NCBI RefSeq assembly: GCF_003427025.1
Contig: NZ_QVAI01000012.1
Span: 62,001 to 126,000 of the forward strand
Reading direction: 5' to 3'
DNA: 64,000 nt
From: Jiangella endophytica
GTDB taxonomy: Bacteria > Actinomycetota > Actinomycetes > Jiangellales > Jiangellaceae
Shown: piece after piece, positions 9,201-17,518 of the stretch
How the letters are laid out: each line of letters opens with the position of its first letter
Numbering within the stretch: the first letter of the stretch is position 1
Notes under the pieces: model-generated
What the model saw: only the letters and a program-made list of their open reading frames with translations
The model's database searches: none
Told to the model about the DNA's origin: nothing
Position numbers and translations under genes: made by a program

Positions 9201-9329
9201 GTTGGCCCGTGGGGCGCTGGTTGGCCGTGGGGCGCTGGTTGGCCGTGGGGCGCTGGTTGGCTGAGGGGCGCTGGTTGGCCCGTGGGGCGCTGGTTGGCTG
9301 AGGGGCGCTGGTTGGCCGTGGGGCGCGGG
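9201..9329 (+). repeat. Minisatellite, about 7 units of 18-19 bp
   Basis: Units of the form GTTGGCCGTGGGGCGCTG repeat head to tail about seven times with small changes (CCGT, CTGA and CCCGT variants). The array starts 17 bp after the marR stop and ends 8 bp before the A-type hairpin. Neither strand looks coding. Confidence 0.85.
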
Positions 9330-9336
9330 TTTCGCC

Positions 9337-9475
9337 GTCCCCCTGCGGCCCATTCTCTTGGCCGCGGGCACGCGCCTCAAGTCCGCGGCCTCTGCTGGGT
9401 GCGCTGGTGCCCGGTGGGGGCCTTGGACTTGACCCGCGCACCCGCGGCCCAAGGACGGGCAGCTATCAGGGGGAC
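9337..9475 (+). repeat. A-type hairpin module, copy 1
   Basis: This 139-bp module starts GTCCCCCTG and ends CAGGGGGAC. The two arms, about 45 bp each, form a long imperfect stem (for example TTGGCCGCGGG near 9358 against CCCGCGGCCCAA near 9441) closed by CTCAAG/CTTGA around a loop containing CCGCGGCCTCTGCTGGGTGC. The same arms recur at 21992, 22563, 46327, 46896 and 55717. The following 220 bp up to the B module is non-coding spacer with one internal duplication around GCGACGAGTGTCCTCG. Confidence 0.8.
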
Positions 9476-9697
9476 GGGGGAAGAGCGGGCACGGCCGGCC
9501 TGGGCGCACCGTTGCCGGGGAGGGCGGCCGGTTGCCGTGCTGCGACGAGTGTCCTCGTCACCGTCGTCCGGGGTGGCGGCCGTTCGCCGTGGTGCGCCGG
9601 TTGCCGTGGTGCGACGAGTGTCCTCGCAACCGTCGCGGCGGGGTGGTCGCCGTCCCTGTCGCCGCTGGGTCGTGATCGGGCCGCCGTCGCCTGTGTG

Positions 9698-9834
9698 GTG
9701 TCCACGGGGTGAGATTTCCCGGCGATCCGGGAGCCATGCCCAGGCGTCTGTTCGCATTGCGAGGCATGCATGCCTCGCAGAGCGGGAGAACGCCTGGTGA
9801 GGTAGCGGATCGTTGATGATCACCGCTGTCCACA
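9698..9834 (+). repeat. B-type palindromic module, copy 1 (137 bp)
   Basis: This module begins GTGTCCACGGGGTGAGAT and ends TTGATGATCACCGCTGTCCACA. Its core is the perfect palindrome GCGAGGCATGCATGCCTCGC, enclosed by CCAGGCGT/ACGCCTGG. The copies at 22296, 46688 and 55463 are also 137 bp long. Confidence 0.8.
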
Positions 9835-9865
9835 GGTGAGGAAACCGCAGGGGGCCGGCGAACTA

Positions 9866-9895
9866 TTGACACCGGGCGGCGAAAGTCCCTAGCGT
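9866..9895 (+). promoter_or_regulatory. Sigma-70-type promoter for the ThuA-domain gene
   Basis: A consensus -35 TTGACA (9866-9871) is followed after 18 bp by TAGCGT (9890-9895). It lies about 80 bp ahead of the start codon, with an operator-like palindrome in the leader downstream. Confidence 0.6.
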
Positions 9896-9944
9896 ACGCC
9901 GGAAAGCCCTTACCACCTCATCCACCTGCCGCTCTCCGGCTAGT

Positions 9945-9960
9945 GGGAAGGCGCTTTCCC
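9945..9960 (+). promoter_or_regulatory. LacI-family-type operator
   Basis: GGGAAGGCGCTTTCCC is a 16-bp near-palindrome with a central CG and one mismatched pair, the usual form of LacI/GalR operators. It lies between the promoter and the Shine-Dalgarno of the secreted carbohydrate-related protein, so repression relieved by a sugar is the likely control. No lacI-type gene is in the window. Confidence 0.55.
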
Positions 9961-9975
9961 GGTCAAGGAGGCCCG

Positions 9976-12900
9976 ATGTCCCGGAGCACCCGCCGCCTCA
10001 CGTCGATCGTCGCCGCGCTGGCCCTGCTGCTGACCGCCCTGGTCGGCGCGGCCACCGCTGCCGCGCAGGAGGAACCGGACGCACCACGGTTCCGCGCGCT
10101 CGTGTTCTCCAAGGTCACGAATTTCTACCATCAGTCGATCCCCGCAGGTCAGGCGCTCATCGAGCAGCTCGGCGCCGACCACGACTTCGAGGTCGTCACG
10201 ACCGACGACGCGGCGATCTTCAACGACGCGGACCTCGCGACGTTCGACGTCGTGATCTTCAACAACACGAACTCGACCCCGCAGAGCGGCGACCTGCTCA
10301 ACGCCGGTCAGCGGGCCGCGTTCCAGCGCTACATCCAGGCCGGCGGCGGCTTCACCGGCCTGCATGCGGCGACGGCGGCCGAGCGCGACTGGGAGTGGTA
10401 CGAGGGTCTGGTGGGCTCGATCTTCACCAACCATCCGCCGGGCACGAACCCGGACGGCACGATCAACGGCCGGGTGAAGGTGACCGACCGCGTGCACCCG
10501 TCGACGGCGAACCTGCCGGAGCTCTGGGAGTTCGAGGAGGAGTGGTACAACTGGAACCAGCGCGTCGTCGGTGACGTACACGTCCTGACCTGGGTCGACA
10601 CCAAGGTCGGCATCGCCGGGCTCACTGAGGGCCCGAACCACCCGTTCTCGTGGTGCCAGGTCTACGACGGCGGCCGGTCCTGGTTCACCGCGGGCGGCCA
10701 CAGCCCGGCGGCGTTCGAGGACGCCGAGTTCGTCGAGCACCTGCGCGGCGGCATCGAGTGGGCGGCGGGCGTCGCGGACGGCGACTGCGGCGGCACCGTC
10801 GAGGACAGTTTCGACAAGGTGCAGATCGCCTCCAACCCGGCCGACCCGATGGCGCTGGGCTTCCTGGACGAGAACGAGGTCGTGTTCGTCGAGCGCGGCG
10901 GCGCGGTGAAGATCATCGACCAGTCGACGCTCGGGGTGACGACGGCCGGCACGATCCCCGTCTACACCCCGGACTCCGACGGCCTGCTGGGCATCGCCGT
11001 CGACCCGGACTTCGCGACGAACCGGTGGATCTACCTGACCTACTCGCACGCGACCGCGGCCCGGATCCAGATCTCCCGCTTCACCCTGACGGCGCAGAAC
11101 CAGCTGGACCCGGCGTCGGAGCAGGTGCTGCTGGAGATCCCGACGTACCGCGCCATGAACCGCTCCGGCGTGCACATGGGCGGCGCGATGGACTTCGACG
11201 CGGCCGGCCACCTGTACGTCGCGCTCGGCGACAACATCGACCCGTTCGAGTCCGGCGGCTACACGCCGATCGACGAGCGCGGCGGGCGGGCGCACTTCGA
11301 TGCGCAGTCGACGTCGGCGAACACCAACGACCTGCGCGGCAAGCTGATCCGGATCACGCCGACCGACGACGGCGGCTACACCGTCCCGGAAGGCAACCTG
11401 TTCGCGCCGGGCACGGAGGGCGCGCGCCCGGAGATCTACGCGATGGGCTTCCGCAACCCGTTCCGGTTCCGCGTCGACGACGCCACCGGCGACGTCCTGC
11501 TCGGCGAGCACTCGCCGGACGCTCGCAGCGACAGCGCGACCCGCGGACCGCAGGCGCACGGCGAGTGGAACCTCATCACCGAGGCCGGCAACTACGGCTG
11601 GCCGTACTGCATCGGGCCGAACCGGCCGTTCCACGACTACGACTTCGCGACCGCCACCGCTGGCGCTGCGTTCGACTGCCAGGCGCCGGTGAACGACTCG
11701 CCGAACAACACCGGCCTGCGCGAGCTGCCGCCCGTCGTCGGAGCGACGATGTACGAGAACTACGGCGCCACGCCGGCCTGGGCGGAGTTCGGCACCGGCG
11801 GCGTCGCACCGCACGGCGGCCCCGTCTACGACTACGACCCGGAGCTGGACTCCGACACCAAGTTCCCGGCCTCCTACGACGGCAAGTGGTTCATCGCCGA
11901 GTGGGACCGGCGCTGGATCAAGACGGTGTCCGTCCTGTCCGAGGACCACGTGGGCGAGCGGTACCCGTCCGCGTCGGCGGGCGACGTCTACTCCGTCGAC
12001 CCGTGGGGCATCGACCAGACGTGGATCCGGCCGATGGACATGGACTTCGGCCCGGACGGCTCGCTCTACGTCATCGAGTGGGGCAGCAACTTCGGCGGGG
12101 CGCTGCGCGGCGAGCCGAACGACGACTCCGGCATCTACCGCATCGACTACGTGGCCGGCGACCGTCCGCCGACGGCGCGCGCGGCGGCCACCCCGTCCGA
12201 CGGCCAGGCGCCGCTGACCGTGCGGTTCTCCAGCGCCGGCAGCGGCCACCCGCAGGGCCTCGCGGTGACGTACGCGTGGGACTTCGGCGACGGCGCCGGC
12301 TCCACCGAGCCGAACCCCAGCCACGTCTACTCGGCCAACGGCACGTACCAGGCCCGGCTCACCGTCACCGACGAGGAGGGCCGCGAGGCGCTCGCCGCGG
12401 TGCAGGTGGTGGTCGGCAACACCCGGCCGGTCGTGACCGTCGAGCTGCCGCCGGACGGCGGGTTCTTCGAGTTCGGCGACCAGGTCCCGTACCGCGTGTC
12501 GGTCGAGGACGCCGAGGACGGGTCGATCGCCGACGGCGGCATCGCCTGCGAGGACGTGCTGGTGCAGACGCTGCTCGGCCACGACGAGCACGCGCATCCG
12601 CTGGACACCGTCGAGGGCTGCGAGGGTGTCGTCCCGACCATGACCGACGGCGGCCACGGCGGCGACGTCAACCTCTACTACGTGCTCGAGGGCGTGTACG
12701 TCGACCGCGGCGGCGAGGGCGTCGGCACCTTGACCGGCGCGTCCGGGGTCCAGCTGCGCACCAAGCGCACCGAGGCCGAGTACTTCGACGGCAACAACGG
12801 GGTCACGCCGCTCGCCCGGGCCGGCGCCAGCGCCGGCGTCCGGCTGGGCGAGATCCGGCCCGGCGACTGGGTGTCGTACGAGCCGGTGAGCTTCCACGGC

Positions 12901-14082
12901 ATCGACTCGGTGACCGTCGGAGCGTCGTCGGGCGGTCAGGGCGGCGTCATCGAGTTCCGCAAGGACGCGCCCGGCGGCGAGCTGCTCGGCAGCGTCGAGG
13001 TGCTGAGCAACGGCAGCTGGGAGGTCGTCCAGGAGCTGGACGCCGACCTGGCCGACCCGGGCGGCTCGTTCGAGCTGTTCATGGTCTTCCAGGCTCGCGG
13101 CGGCTACACGCCCGGCGGCCCGGACCTGCTCTCCGTCGACTGGCTGCGGTTCAACGGCCCGGGCGTCGCCGAGCCGCCCGGCCCGCAGTGCCCGCCCGGA
13201 GACGACGAGTTCGACGGCACGGAGCTGGACACCTGCCTGTGGTCGCGGATCGTCCGCGAGACGGCCGCCGACTACCGCGTCGCCGACGGCCGGCTCTGGG
13301 TGAGGACGACCTCGGGCGGCAACTTCGGCGCCAACAACAACCCGCCGGTGCAGAACCAGTTCCTGCAGCCGATCGGCCCGGGCGAGGACTGGCTGATCCA
13401 GACCAAGGTCGACGCGCCGCTGGAGCAGCGGTTCCAGCAGGTCGGGCTGCAGTACTACGAGGACGACGGCGACTACGTGAAGCTCGACCTCGTCGCCGAC
13501 AACCTTCCCGGCCAGCCGCGGACGCTGCGGGTGGAGCTGCGGTCGGAGACGAACGACGTGCCGTCGGCGACCCAGCCGAACCTGCAGCCGGCGCCGGCCA
13601 ACCCCGGCGACGAGTGGTGGTTCCGGCTGCGGAAGTCCGGCACGACGTTCACGGGCTGGATCAGCGTCGACGGCGTCACGTGGATCGAGCTGCCCGGCAC
13701 GGTGGAGAACGCCGGCATCACCGACGGCGGGATCGGCCCGCTGCACCAGGGGCGGACCCAGACGGCGCCGGTGGAGGTCGGCTTCGACCACTTCCGCGTC
13801 GACCCGCCGGACGAGCCGGCCGCCTGCCCGACGCCGGACGCGCGCACCACGGTGGTGGTCGGCGAGGTCGACAGCGGGGTGCCGAACCGGGCGCTGCCGG
13901 ACGGCTGCACCGTCGGCGACCTCATCCTCGACGACCAGGCCTGGGCCGACCACGGCGAGTTCGTCCGCCACGTCGGCGAGGTGCTCGACCAGCCCGCCGT
14001 CGCGGCGCTGATCACGTCGCGGGAGCGAGGCGCCATCGTCCGCGCGGCCGCGCAGAGCAGGGTCGGCACCACCCCGGAATGA
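9976..14082 (+). CDS. Secreted ThuA / sugar dehydrogenase / PKD / CBM6 multidomain protein
   Basis: A 1368-residue exported protein. ATG 9976 is fixed by AAGGAGG at 9965-9971 and followed by a signal peptide ending near AATAAAQ. Domains in order: ThuA-like trehalose-utilisation domain (about 38-265); glucose/sorbosone dehydrogenase-type beta-propeller (about 280-720; LLGIAVDPDF, HMGGAMDFD, GFRNPFRF); PKD domain (about 729-815; WDFGDG); CBM6 carbohydrate-binding module (about 930-1062; EAEYFD, GDWVSYEPV); DUF1349/LamG-like domain (about 1076-1275); and a C-terminal helical tail. It should bind and oxidise extracellular sugars or glycans. A cofactor is not evident from sequence. Confidence 0.9.
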   Translation: MSRSTRRLTSIVAALALLLTALVGAATAAAQEEPDAPRFRALVFSKVTNFYHQSIPAGQALIEQLGADHDFEVVTTDDAAIFNDADLATFDVVIFNNTNSTPQSGDLLNAGQRAAFQRYIQAGGGFTGLHAATAAERDWEWYEGLVGSIFTNHPPGTNPDGTINGRVKVTDRVHPSTANLPELWEFEEEWYNWNQRVVGDVHVLTWVDTKVGIAGLTEGPNHPFSWCQVYDGGRSWFTAGGHSPAAFEDAEFVEHLRGGIEWAAGVADGDCGGTVEDSFDKVQIASNPADPMALGFLDENEVVFVERGGAVKIIDQSTLGVTTAGTIPVYTPDSDGLLGIAVDPDFATNRWIYLTYSHATAARIQISRFTLTAQNQLDPASEQVLLEIPTYRAMNRSGVHMGGAMDFDAAGHLYVALGDNIDPFESGGYTPIDERGGRAHFDAQSTSANTNDLRGKLIRITPTDDGGYTVPEGNLFAPGTEGARPEIYAMGFRNPFRFRVDDATGDVLLGEHSPDARSDSATRGPQAHGEWNLITEAGNYGWPYCIGPNRPFHDYDFATATAGAAFDCQAPVNDSPNNTGLRELPPVVGATMYENYGATPAWAEFGTGGVAPHGGPVYDYDPELDSDTKFPASYDGKWFIAEWDRRWIKTVSVLSEDHVGERYPSASAGDVYSVDPWGIDQTWIRPMDMDFGPDGSLYVIEWGSNFGGALRGEPNDDSGIYRIDYVAGDRPPTARAAATPSDGQAPLTVRFSSAGSGHPQGLAVTYAWDFGDGAGSTEPNPSHVYSANGTYQARLTVTDEEGREALAAVQVVVGNTRPVVTVELPPDGGFFEFGDQVPYRVSVEDAEDGSIADGGIACEDVLVQTLLGHDEHAHPLDTVEGCEGVVPTMTDGGHGGDVNLYYVLEGVYVDRGGEGVGTLTGASGVQLRTKRTEAEYFDGNNGVTPLARAGASAGVRLGEIRPGDWVSYEPVSFHGIDSVTVGASSGGQGGVIEFRKDAPGGELLGSVEVLSNGSWEVVQELDADLADPGGSFELFMVFQARGGYTPGGPDLLSVDWLRFNGPGVAEPPGPQCPPGDDEFDGTELDTCLWSRIVRETAADYRVADGRLWVRTTSGGNFGANNNPPVQNQFLQPIGPGEDWLIQTKVDAPLEQRFQQVGLQYYEDDGDYVKLDLVADNLPGQPRTLRVELRSETNDVPSATQPNLQPAPANPGDEWWFRLRKSGTTFTGWISVDGVTWIELPGTVENAGITDGGIGPLHQGRTQTAPVEVGFDHFRVDPPDEPAACPTPDARTTVVVGEVDSGVPNRALPDGCTVGDLILDDQAWADHGEFVRHVGEVLDQPAVAALITSRERGAIVRAAAQSRVGTTPE

Positions 14083-14233
14083 TCACGTTGAGTATGGCTC
14101 CTCCCGCTCCACCAGGCATGCTTGCCTGGTGGAGCGGGAGCAGTCCTAGGCCCGACTGACCAAGGCGAGTACTCGCGTCACTAGGCATGGATGCCTGGTA
14201 GAGCGTGAAGACCCCTACTCAACGTGATCATTC
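14077..14233. repeat. Cruciform-type inverted repeat between convergent genes
   Basis: GAATGATCACGTTGAGTA at 14077-14094 is repeated perfectly in inverted form at 14216-14233. Inside lie two more palindromes: a long stem around CCAGGCATGCTTGCCTGG and a shorter one around CTAGGCATGGATGCC. The 18-bp arms run over the end of each convergent gene. It may act as a bidirectional terminator. The inner palindromes and the TGATCA core resemble the B modules. Confidence 0.8.
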
Positions 14234-15038
14234 AGGAGAGGACGGGGGACCAAGCGCCGGTCGCCAGGGCGGCGGCGACGGCGAGGGCGGTCAGCAGGGC
14301 GGACGCGGCGAGCAGGGCCGCGTCCGCCCGGCCGAACGCCGGCCGCCGGGCACACGTGCGACGCGCCGAGGCCGCGAAGCCACGGGCGTCCATCGCCACC
14401 GCGAGATGCGTCCCCCGCCGCACGGCGCCGACGAGCAGCGCGAACAGCCGGCCGCCCAGCACCGTCAACGCCCGCAGCGGGTTCCGGTCGCCGCCGAGTC
14501 CACGGGCCCGCCGGGCGCGGCCGAGCACCTCCCACTCGGCGGCCAGCAGCGGAGCCAGCCGGAACGCCGCCAGCGAGCCGTAGGCGAACCGGGCGGGGAC
14601 ACGCAGGTGCCGCACCAGCGAGTCGGCGAGGTCCACCGGGTCGATCGTCAGCACCGCCAGCACGCCGGGCAGCGCGATGGCCGCCACCCGCAGGCCGGCC
14701 GTCGCGCCGGTGGCCAGGCTCTCGGTCGTGATCAGCAGCGGACCGGCCTCGAGCAGGGTCGCGCCGCCCTTGCGAGCGGTGAAGACCGCGTTCCCGAGCG
14801 CCACCATGACGACGGCCAGCCCCAGCGGCCACAGCCGGCGCAGCAGCCCCGGCCAGCCCACGCCCCACGCCGGCACCGAGAGCAGCCAGGCGGTCAGGAG
14901 CAGAGCGGACGACACCGGGTCGACGCTGACCAGCAGCACCAGCGACGGGATCAGCGCGGCCGCCAGCTTCGCGACGGGGTTCCGGCGGGCCAGCGGCGCG
15001 GCCGGATCGGTGGACAGATGGGTCTGCACCAGCGTCAC
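14232..15038 (-). CDS. ykoC: ECF transporter T component (YkoC-like)
   Basis: A 268-residue integral membrane protein of the CbiQ/EcfT family, with about five hydrophobic segments and the signature coupling helices containing ARRARGLGG and AMDARGF (Ala-Arg-Gly motifs that contact the ATPases). It starts at GTG 15038, overlapping the stop of the ATPase gene (GTGA). As last gene of a TPP-riboswitch operon with S and A components it should form a thiamine or hydroxymethylpyrimidine importer. The longer open frame upstream of 15038 is a shadow of the ATPase gene. Confidence 0.9.
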   Translation of the reverse strand: MTLVQTHLSTDPAAPLARRNPVAKLAAALIPSLVLLVSVDPVSSALLLTAWLLSVPAWGVGWPGLLRRLWPLGLAVVMVALGNAVFTARKGGATLLEAGPLLITTESLATGATAGLRVAAIALPGVLAVLTIDPVDLADSLVRHLRVPARFAYGSLAAFRLAPLLAAEWEVLGRARRARGLGGDRNPLRALTVLGGRLFALLVGAVRRGTHLAVAMDARGFAASARRTCARRPAFGRADAALLAASALLTALAVAAALATGAWSPVLS

Positions 15039-16510
15039 GACCGCACCTCCGCGTCGGCTGCGAGCACGCCGCCGGCCACCGTCACCCTCGAGTCCGCCAA
15101 CGCGCCGGCGAACGCCTCGTCGTGCGTCACCGCCACGATCGCCGTCCCGCCCTCCCGCAACCCGACACACAGCTCGAGCAGCTCCGCCCACGTCCGCGCG
15201 TCCTGCCCGAACGTCGGCTCGTCCATGACCAGCAGGTCGGGCGCGGTCGCCAGCACCGCCGCCACCGACAGCCGCCGCTTCTCGCCACCGGACAGGGTGA
15301 ACGGGTTCGCGCCGGCCAGCCGGGTCAGGCGCAGCCGCTCCAGCAGCTCGTCGGCCCGCCGTGCGGCCGCGTCCGCCGCGACACCTGCCCGCCGCGGCCC
15401 GACCAGCAGCTCGTCGCGGGCCGTGCGGGTGACGAACTGATGCTCCGGGTCCTGGAACACCGTCCCGACCCGCCGGCACAGGTCACGCGGCCGCCACCGG
15501 TGCAGGGGCCGCTCCGACCCGCCCAGCCGGACCGAACCCTCGTCCGGCGGCAGCAGACCGGCCAGCAGCATCGCCAGCGTCGACTTGCCACTGCCGTTCG
15601 GCCCGGTGACGGCGACCGCGGTGCCGCGCCGCACGGACAGCGACGCCGCCGACAGCGCGGGCCGGCGGGTGTGCGGGTAGGTGAGACTCAGGCCGCGCGC
15701 CGTCAGCAGGACGTCGCCGCCGGGGCCGGGGCGGAACAGGGGAGCGGCGGGCCCCCACGGCGCCGGCACCCACACCCCTGCCGCGGCCAGTGCGGCGCCG
15801 CGGCGGCCGAACACCTCGGCCGGGGGACCGTCGTCGGCCACGCCGCCGCCCGGCTCCAGCACGACGACGCGGTCGACCAGCCCCGCCGCGGCGTCGACGC
15901 GGTGCTCGACCAGCAGCAGCGTCGTCGCCGCGCCGGTCAGGGCGGACCCGACGGCGGACAGCACGGTCGTGGTCCCGGCCGGGTCGAGGTTCGCCGTCGG
16001 CTCGTCCAGCACCAGCACCGACGGCCGCCGGACCAGCGCGCCGGCCAGGGCCAGCCGTTGCTGCTCGCCGCCTGACAGCGCGGAGGTCGGCCGTTCGCGG
16101 CCGTGCCGGAACCCGACCCGCGCGAGCGCCTCGTCGACCCGCGGCCAGATCTCCTCGGCCGGCACCGCGGCGTTCTCCAGCCCGAACGCGACGTCGTCGC
16201 CGGAGCGCGACATCACCAGCGACGCCTCCGGATCCTGCAGCAACATGCCGACGCGGTCTCGCGCAGCCGCCGCGGGGACCCCGTCCACGAGGACGGAGCC
16301 CTCGTGCTCCGCCGCCGTCTCCGGGTCGAGCAGCCCGGCGACCGCGCGCAGCAGCGTCGACTTGCCCGCACCCGACGGCCCGACCAGCAGCACGCGCTCA
16401 CCGGCGGCGATGTCCAGGTCGACGCCGCGGCAGGCCCACGCCTTCCGGCCGGCGTAGCGCCAGCCGAACCCGCGGACCCGGATCGCGGCGCCGCCGTCTG
16501 ACACCGTCAT
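15035..16510 (-). CDS. ykoD: ECF transporter double ATPase (YkoD-like)
   Basis: A 491-residue fusion of two ABC ATPase domains. The first has Walker A GPSGAGKST, signature LSGGEQQR and Walker B VLVLDEPTANLD. The second has GPNGSGKST, LSGGEKRR and LLVMDEPTFGQD. ATG 16510 overlaps the ykoE stop by one base (ATGA). It powers the thiamine-precursor transporter formed with the flanking S and T genes. Both nucleotide sites look complete. Confidence 0.93.
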   Translation of the reverse strand: MTVSDGGAAIRVRGFGWRYAGRKAWACRGVDLDIAAGERVLLVGPSGAGKSTLLRAVAGLLDPETAAEHEGSVLVDGVPAAAARDRVGMLLQDPEASLVMSRSGDDVAFGLENAAVPAEEIWPRVDEALARVGFRHGRERPTSALSGGEQQRLALAGALVRRPSVLVLDEPTANLDPAGTTTVLSAVGSALTGAATTLLLVEHRVDAAAGLVDRVVVLEPGGGVADDGPPAEVFGRRGAALAAAGVWVPAPWGPAAPLFRPGPGGDVLLTARGLSLTYPHTRRPALSAASLSVRRGTAVAVTGPNGSGKSTLAMLLAGLLPPDEGSVRLGGSERPLHRWRPRDLCRRVGTVFQDPEHQFVTRTARDELLVGPRRAGVAADAAARRADELLERLRLTRLAGANPFTLSGGEKRRLSVAAVLATAPDLLVMDEPTFGQDARTWAELLELCVGLREGGTAIVAVTHDEAFAGALADSRVTVAGGVLAADAEVRS

Positions 16511-17112
16511 CAGATCTCGCTCTGCACGCGACCGGCCGCGAACGGCGCCAGGGCGCCCGTCCGCGCCAGCGCCCGCACCAGCAGCCAGCCCAGCCCGCCG
16601 GCGAGGACCAGCCCGGTCGCCACCGAGGACAGCACGTAGACCAGCTTCCAGTCGGCCGCGTACGGGGAGACGTAGGCGACGATCTCGTAGAGGCCCATCG
16701 CCAGCCCGGCCCCGCCGCCGGCCAGCACCGCCGGCAGCAGGCCCCATCGCCGGTAGAGCAGCAGCGCGAACACGAGCTCCGCGCCCAGCCCCTGCCAGAC
16801 GCCGGACATGAACACCGACAGCCCCCACACCGAGCCGAAGAACATCGACACGGTCGCGGCGACCACCTCGGTGTAGAGCGCGGCGCCGGCCTTGCGGATC
16901 ACCAGCCCGCCCACGACGGCCGGGATCAGCCAGACGCCCGCGATCAGCGGGGCCGCCGGCGAGCCCGTCAGGGGCCCGCTGATGGCTGTGTAGACCACGT
17001 TGTTCCAGATGGCGAAGACCACCCCGAACACGACGCCGATGACGGACGCCACGACGATGTCGACGGTGCGCCAGCGGTGCCGTCGCAGTTGGACGGTTCC
17101 TGGCTCGCTCAT
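16510..17112 (-). CDS. ykoE: ECF transporter substrate-binding S component (YkoE-like)
   Basis: A 200-residue membrane protein with about six hydrophobic segments. The N-terminal motif VDIVVASVIGVVFGVVFAIWN and the WGLSVFMSGVWQGLGAELVF segment fit the YkoE family of hydroxymethylpyrimidine/thiamine S components. ATG 17112 has AGAGGAG about 8 bp upstream. It is first in the operon, directly under a TPP riboswitch, so expression should fall when thiamine pyrophosphate is plentiful. Substrate assignment rests on family and riboswitch context. Confidence 0.92.
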   Translation of the reverse strand: MSEPGTVQLRRHRWRTVDIVVASVIGVVFGVVFAIWNNVVYTAISGPLTGSPAAPLIAGVWLIPAVVGGLVIRKAGAALYTEVVAATVSMFFGSVWGLSVFMSGVWQGLGAELVFALLLYRRWGLLPAVLAGGGAGLAMGLYEIVAYVSPYAADWKLVYVLSSVATGLVLAGGLGWLLVRALARTGALAPFAAGRVQSEI

Positions 17113-17164
17113 CGGACTGCTCCTCTCGTACGGTGTACGACGAGGGGCCTCGAAGACATGACAC

Positions 17165-17199
17165 AGCGCGCCGCCACGGGAGAGCCCGTGGGACGCGCT
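17165..17199 (-). terminator. Riboswitch expression-platform hairpin
   Basis: CCACGGG (17174-17180) pairs with CCCGTGG (17185-17191) around an AGAG tetraloop, and the stem is extended by AGCGCG/CGCGCT outside an internal loop. It lies just downstream of the TPP aptamer on the transcript and ahead of the ykoE start, so it is the likely terminator or switching hairpin. Confidence 0.55.
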
Positions 17200-17214
17200 G
17201 CTGCGGTCGAGGTG

Positions 17215-17303
17215 TCGACTTCCTGCGCCGGCATTACCCGGATCAGGTTCGAGGGTCTGCGGGCCTGTCCCGCACTCTCAGCGCTGCAGCGCTCCCCTGT
17301 CGT
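17215..17303 (-). ncRNA. TPP riboswitch (THI element)
   Basis: Read on the minus strand, the RNA contains GACAGGGGAGC, then GCTGAGAGTGCGG, then ACCCTCGAACCTGATCCGGG and TAATGCCGGCGCAGGAAG. These are the conserved CUGAGA and ACCUGAUCYGG.UAAURCCRGCG blocks of the thiamine pyrophosphate aptamer, in order. It lies about 100 bp ahead of ykoE and controls the ykoEDC transporter. Confidence 0.96.
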
Positions 17304-17518
17304 GGGTATTCAGTTGTCTCGTGAAAGAGATTACACCCTTTGGCCACACCCGCGTTGATCAGCAGTAACGTCCGGAAACTGGTATCCGTGGGGCCCGGGC
17401 CAGGTCACGTTTCGGTGACGACGCCGCTGGAGCGTGGGTATGCTCCATCAGGCGCTCCAGCCGGAGCCGCCTCGTGCTCGACACCGAGCCGACCCTGAAG
17501 CGAAGAGGTCTGCCGCAC

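Noticed and set aside
7510-9441. Long N-terminal extension of the Mrp protein to 643 residues
   Set aside because: The extra part translates the minisatellite (PTSAP/RPTANQ repeats) and the antisense of marR. The Mrp family starts at MSALPTVDD.
9940-13971. 1343-residue open frame on the minus strand opposite the ThuA-domain gene
   Set aside because: It is a GC-bias shadow: composition is Arg/Val/Asp-rich with no domain, and the plus strand encodes recognisable domains throughout.
17221-17260. Possible tRNA from GGTTCGAGG-like sequence
   Set aside because: The motif is part of the TPP aptamer (AACCTGATCCGGG on the other strand); no cloverleaf can be drawn.
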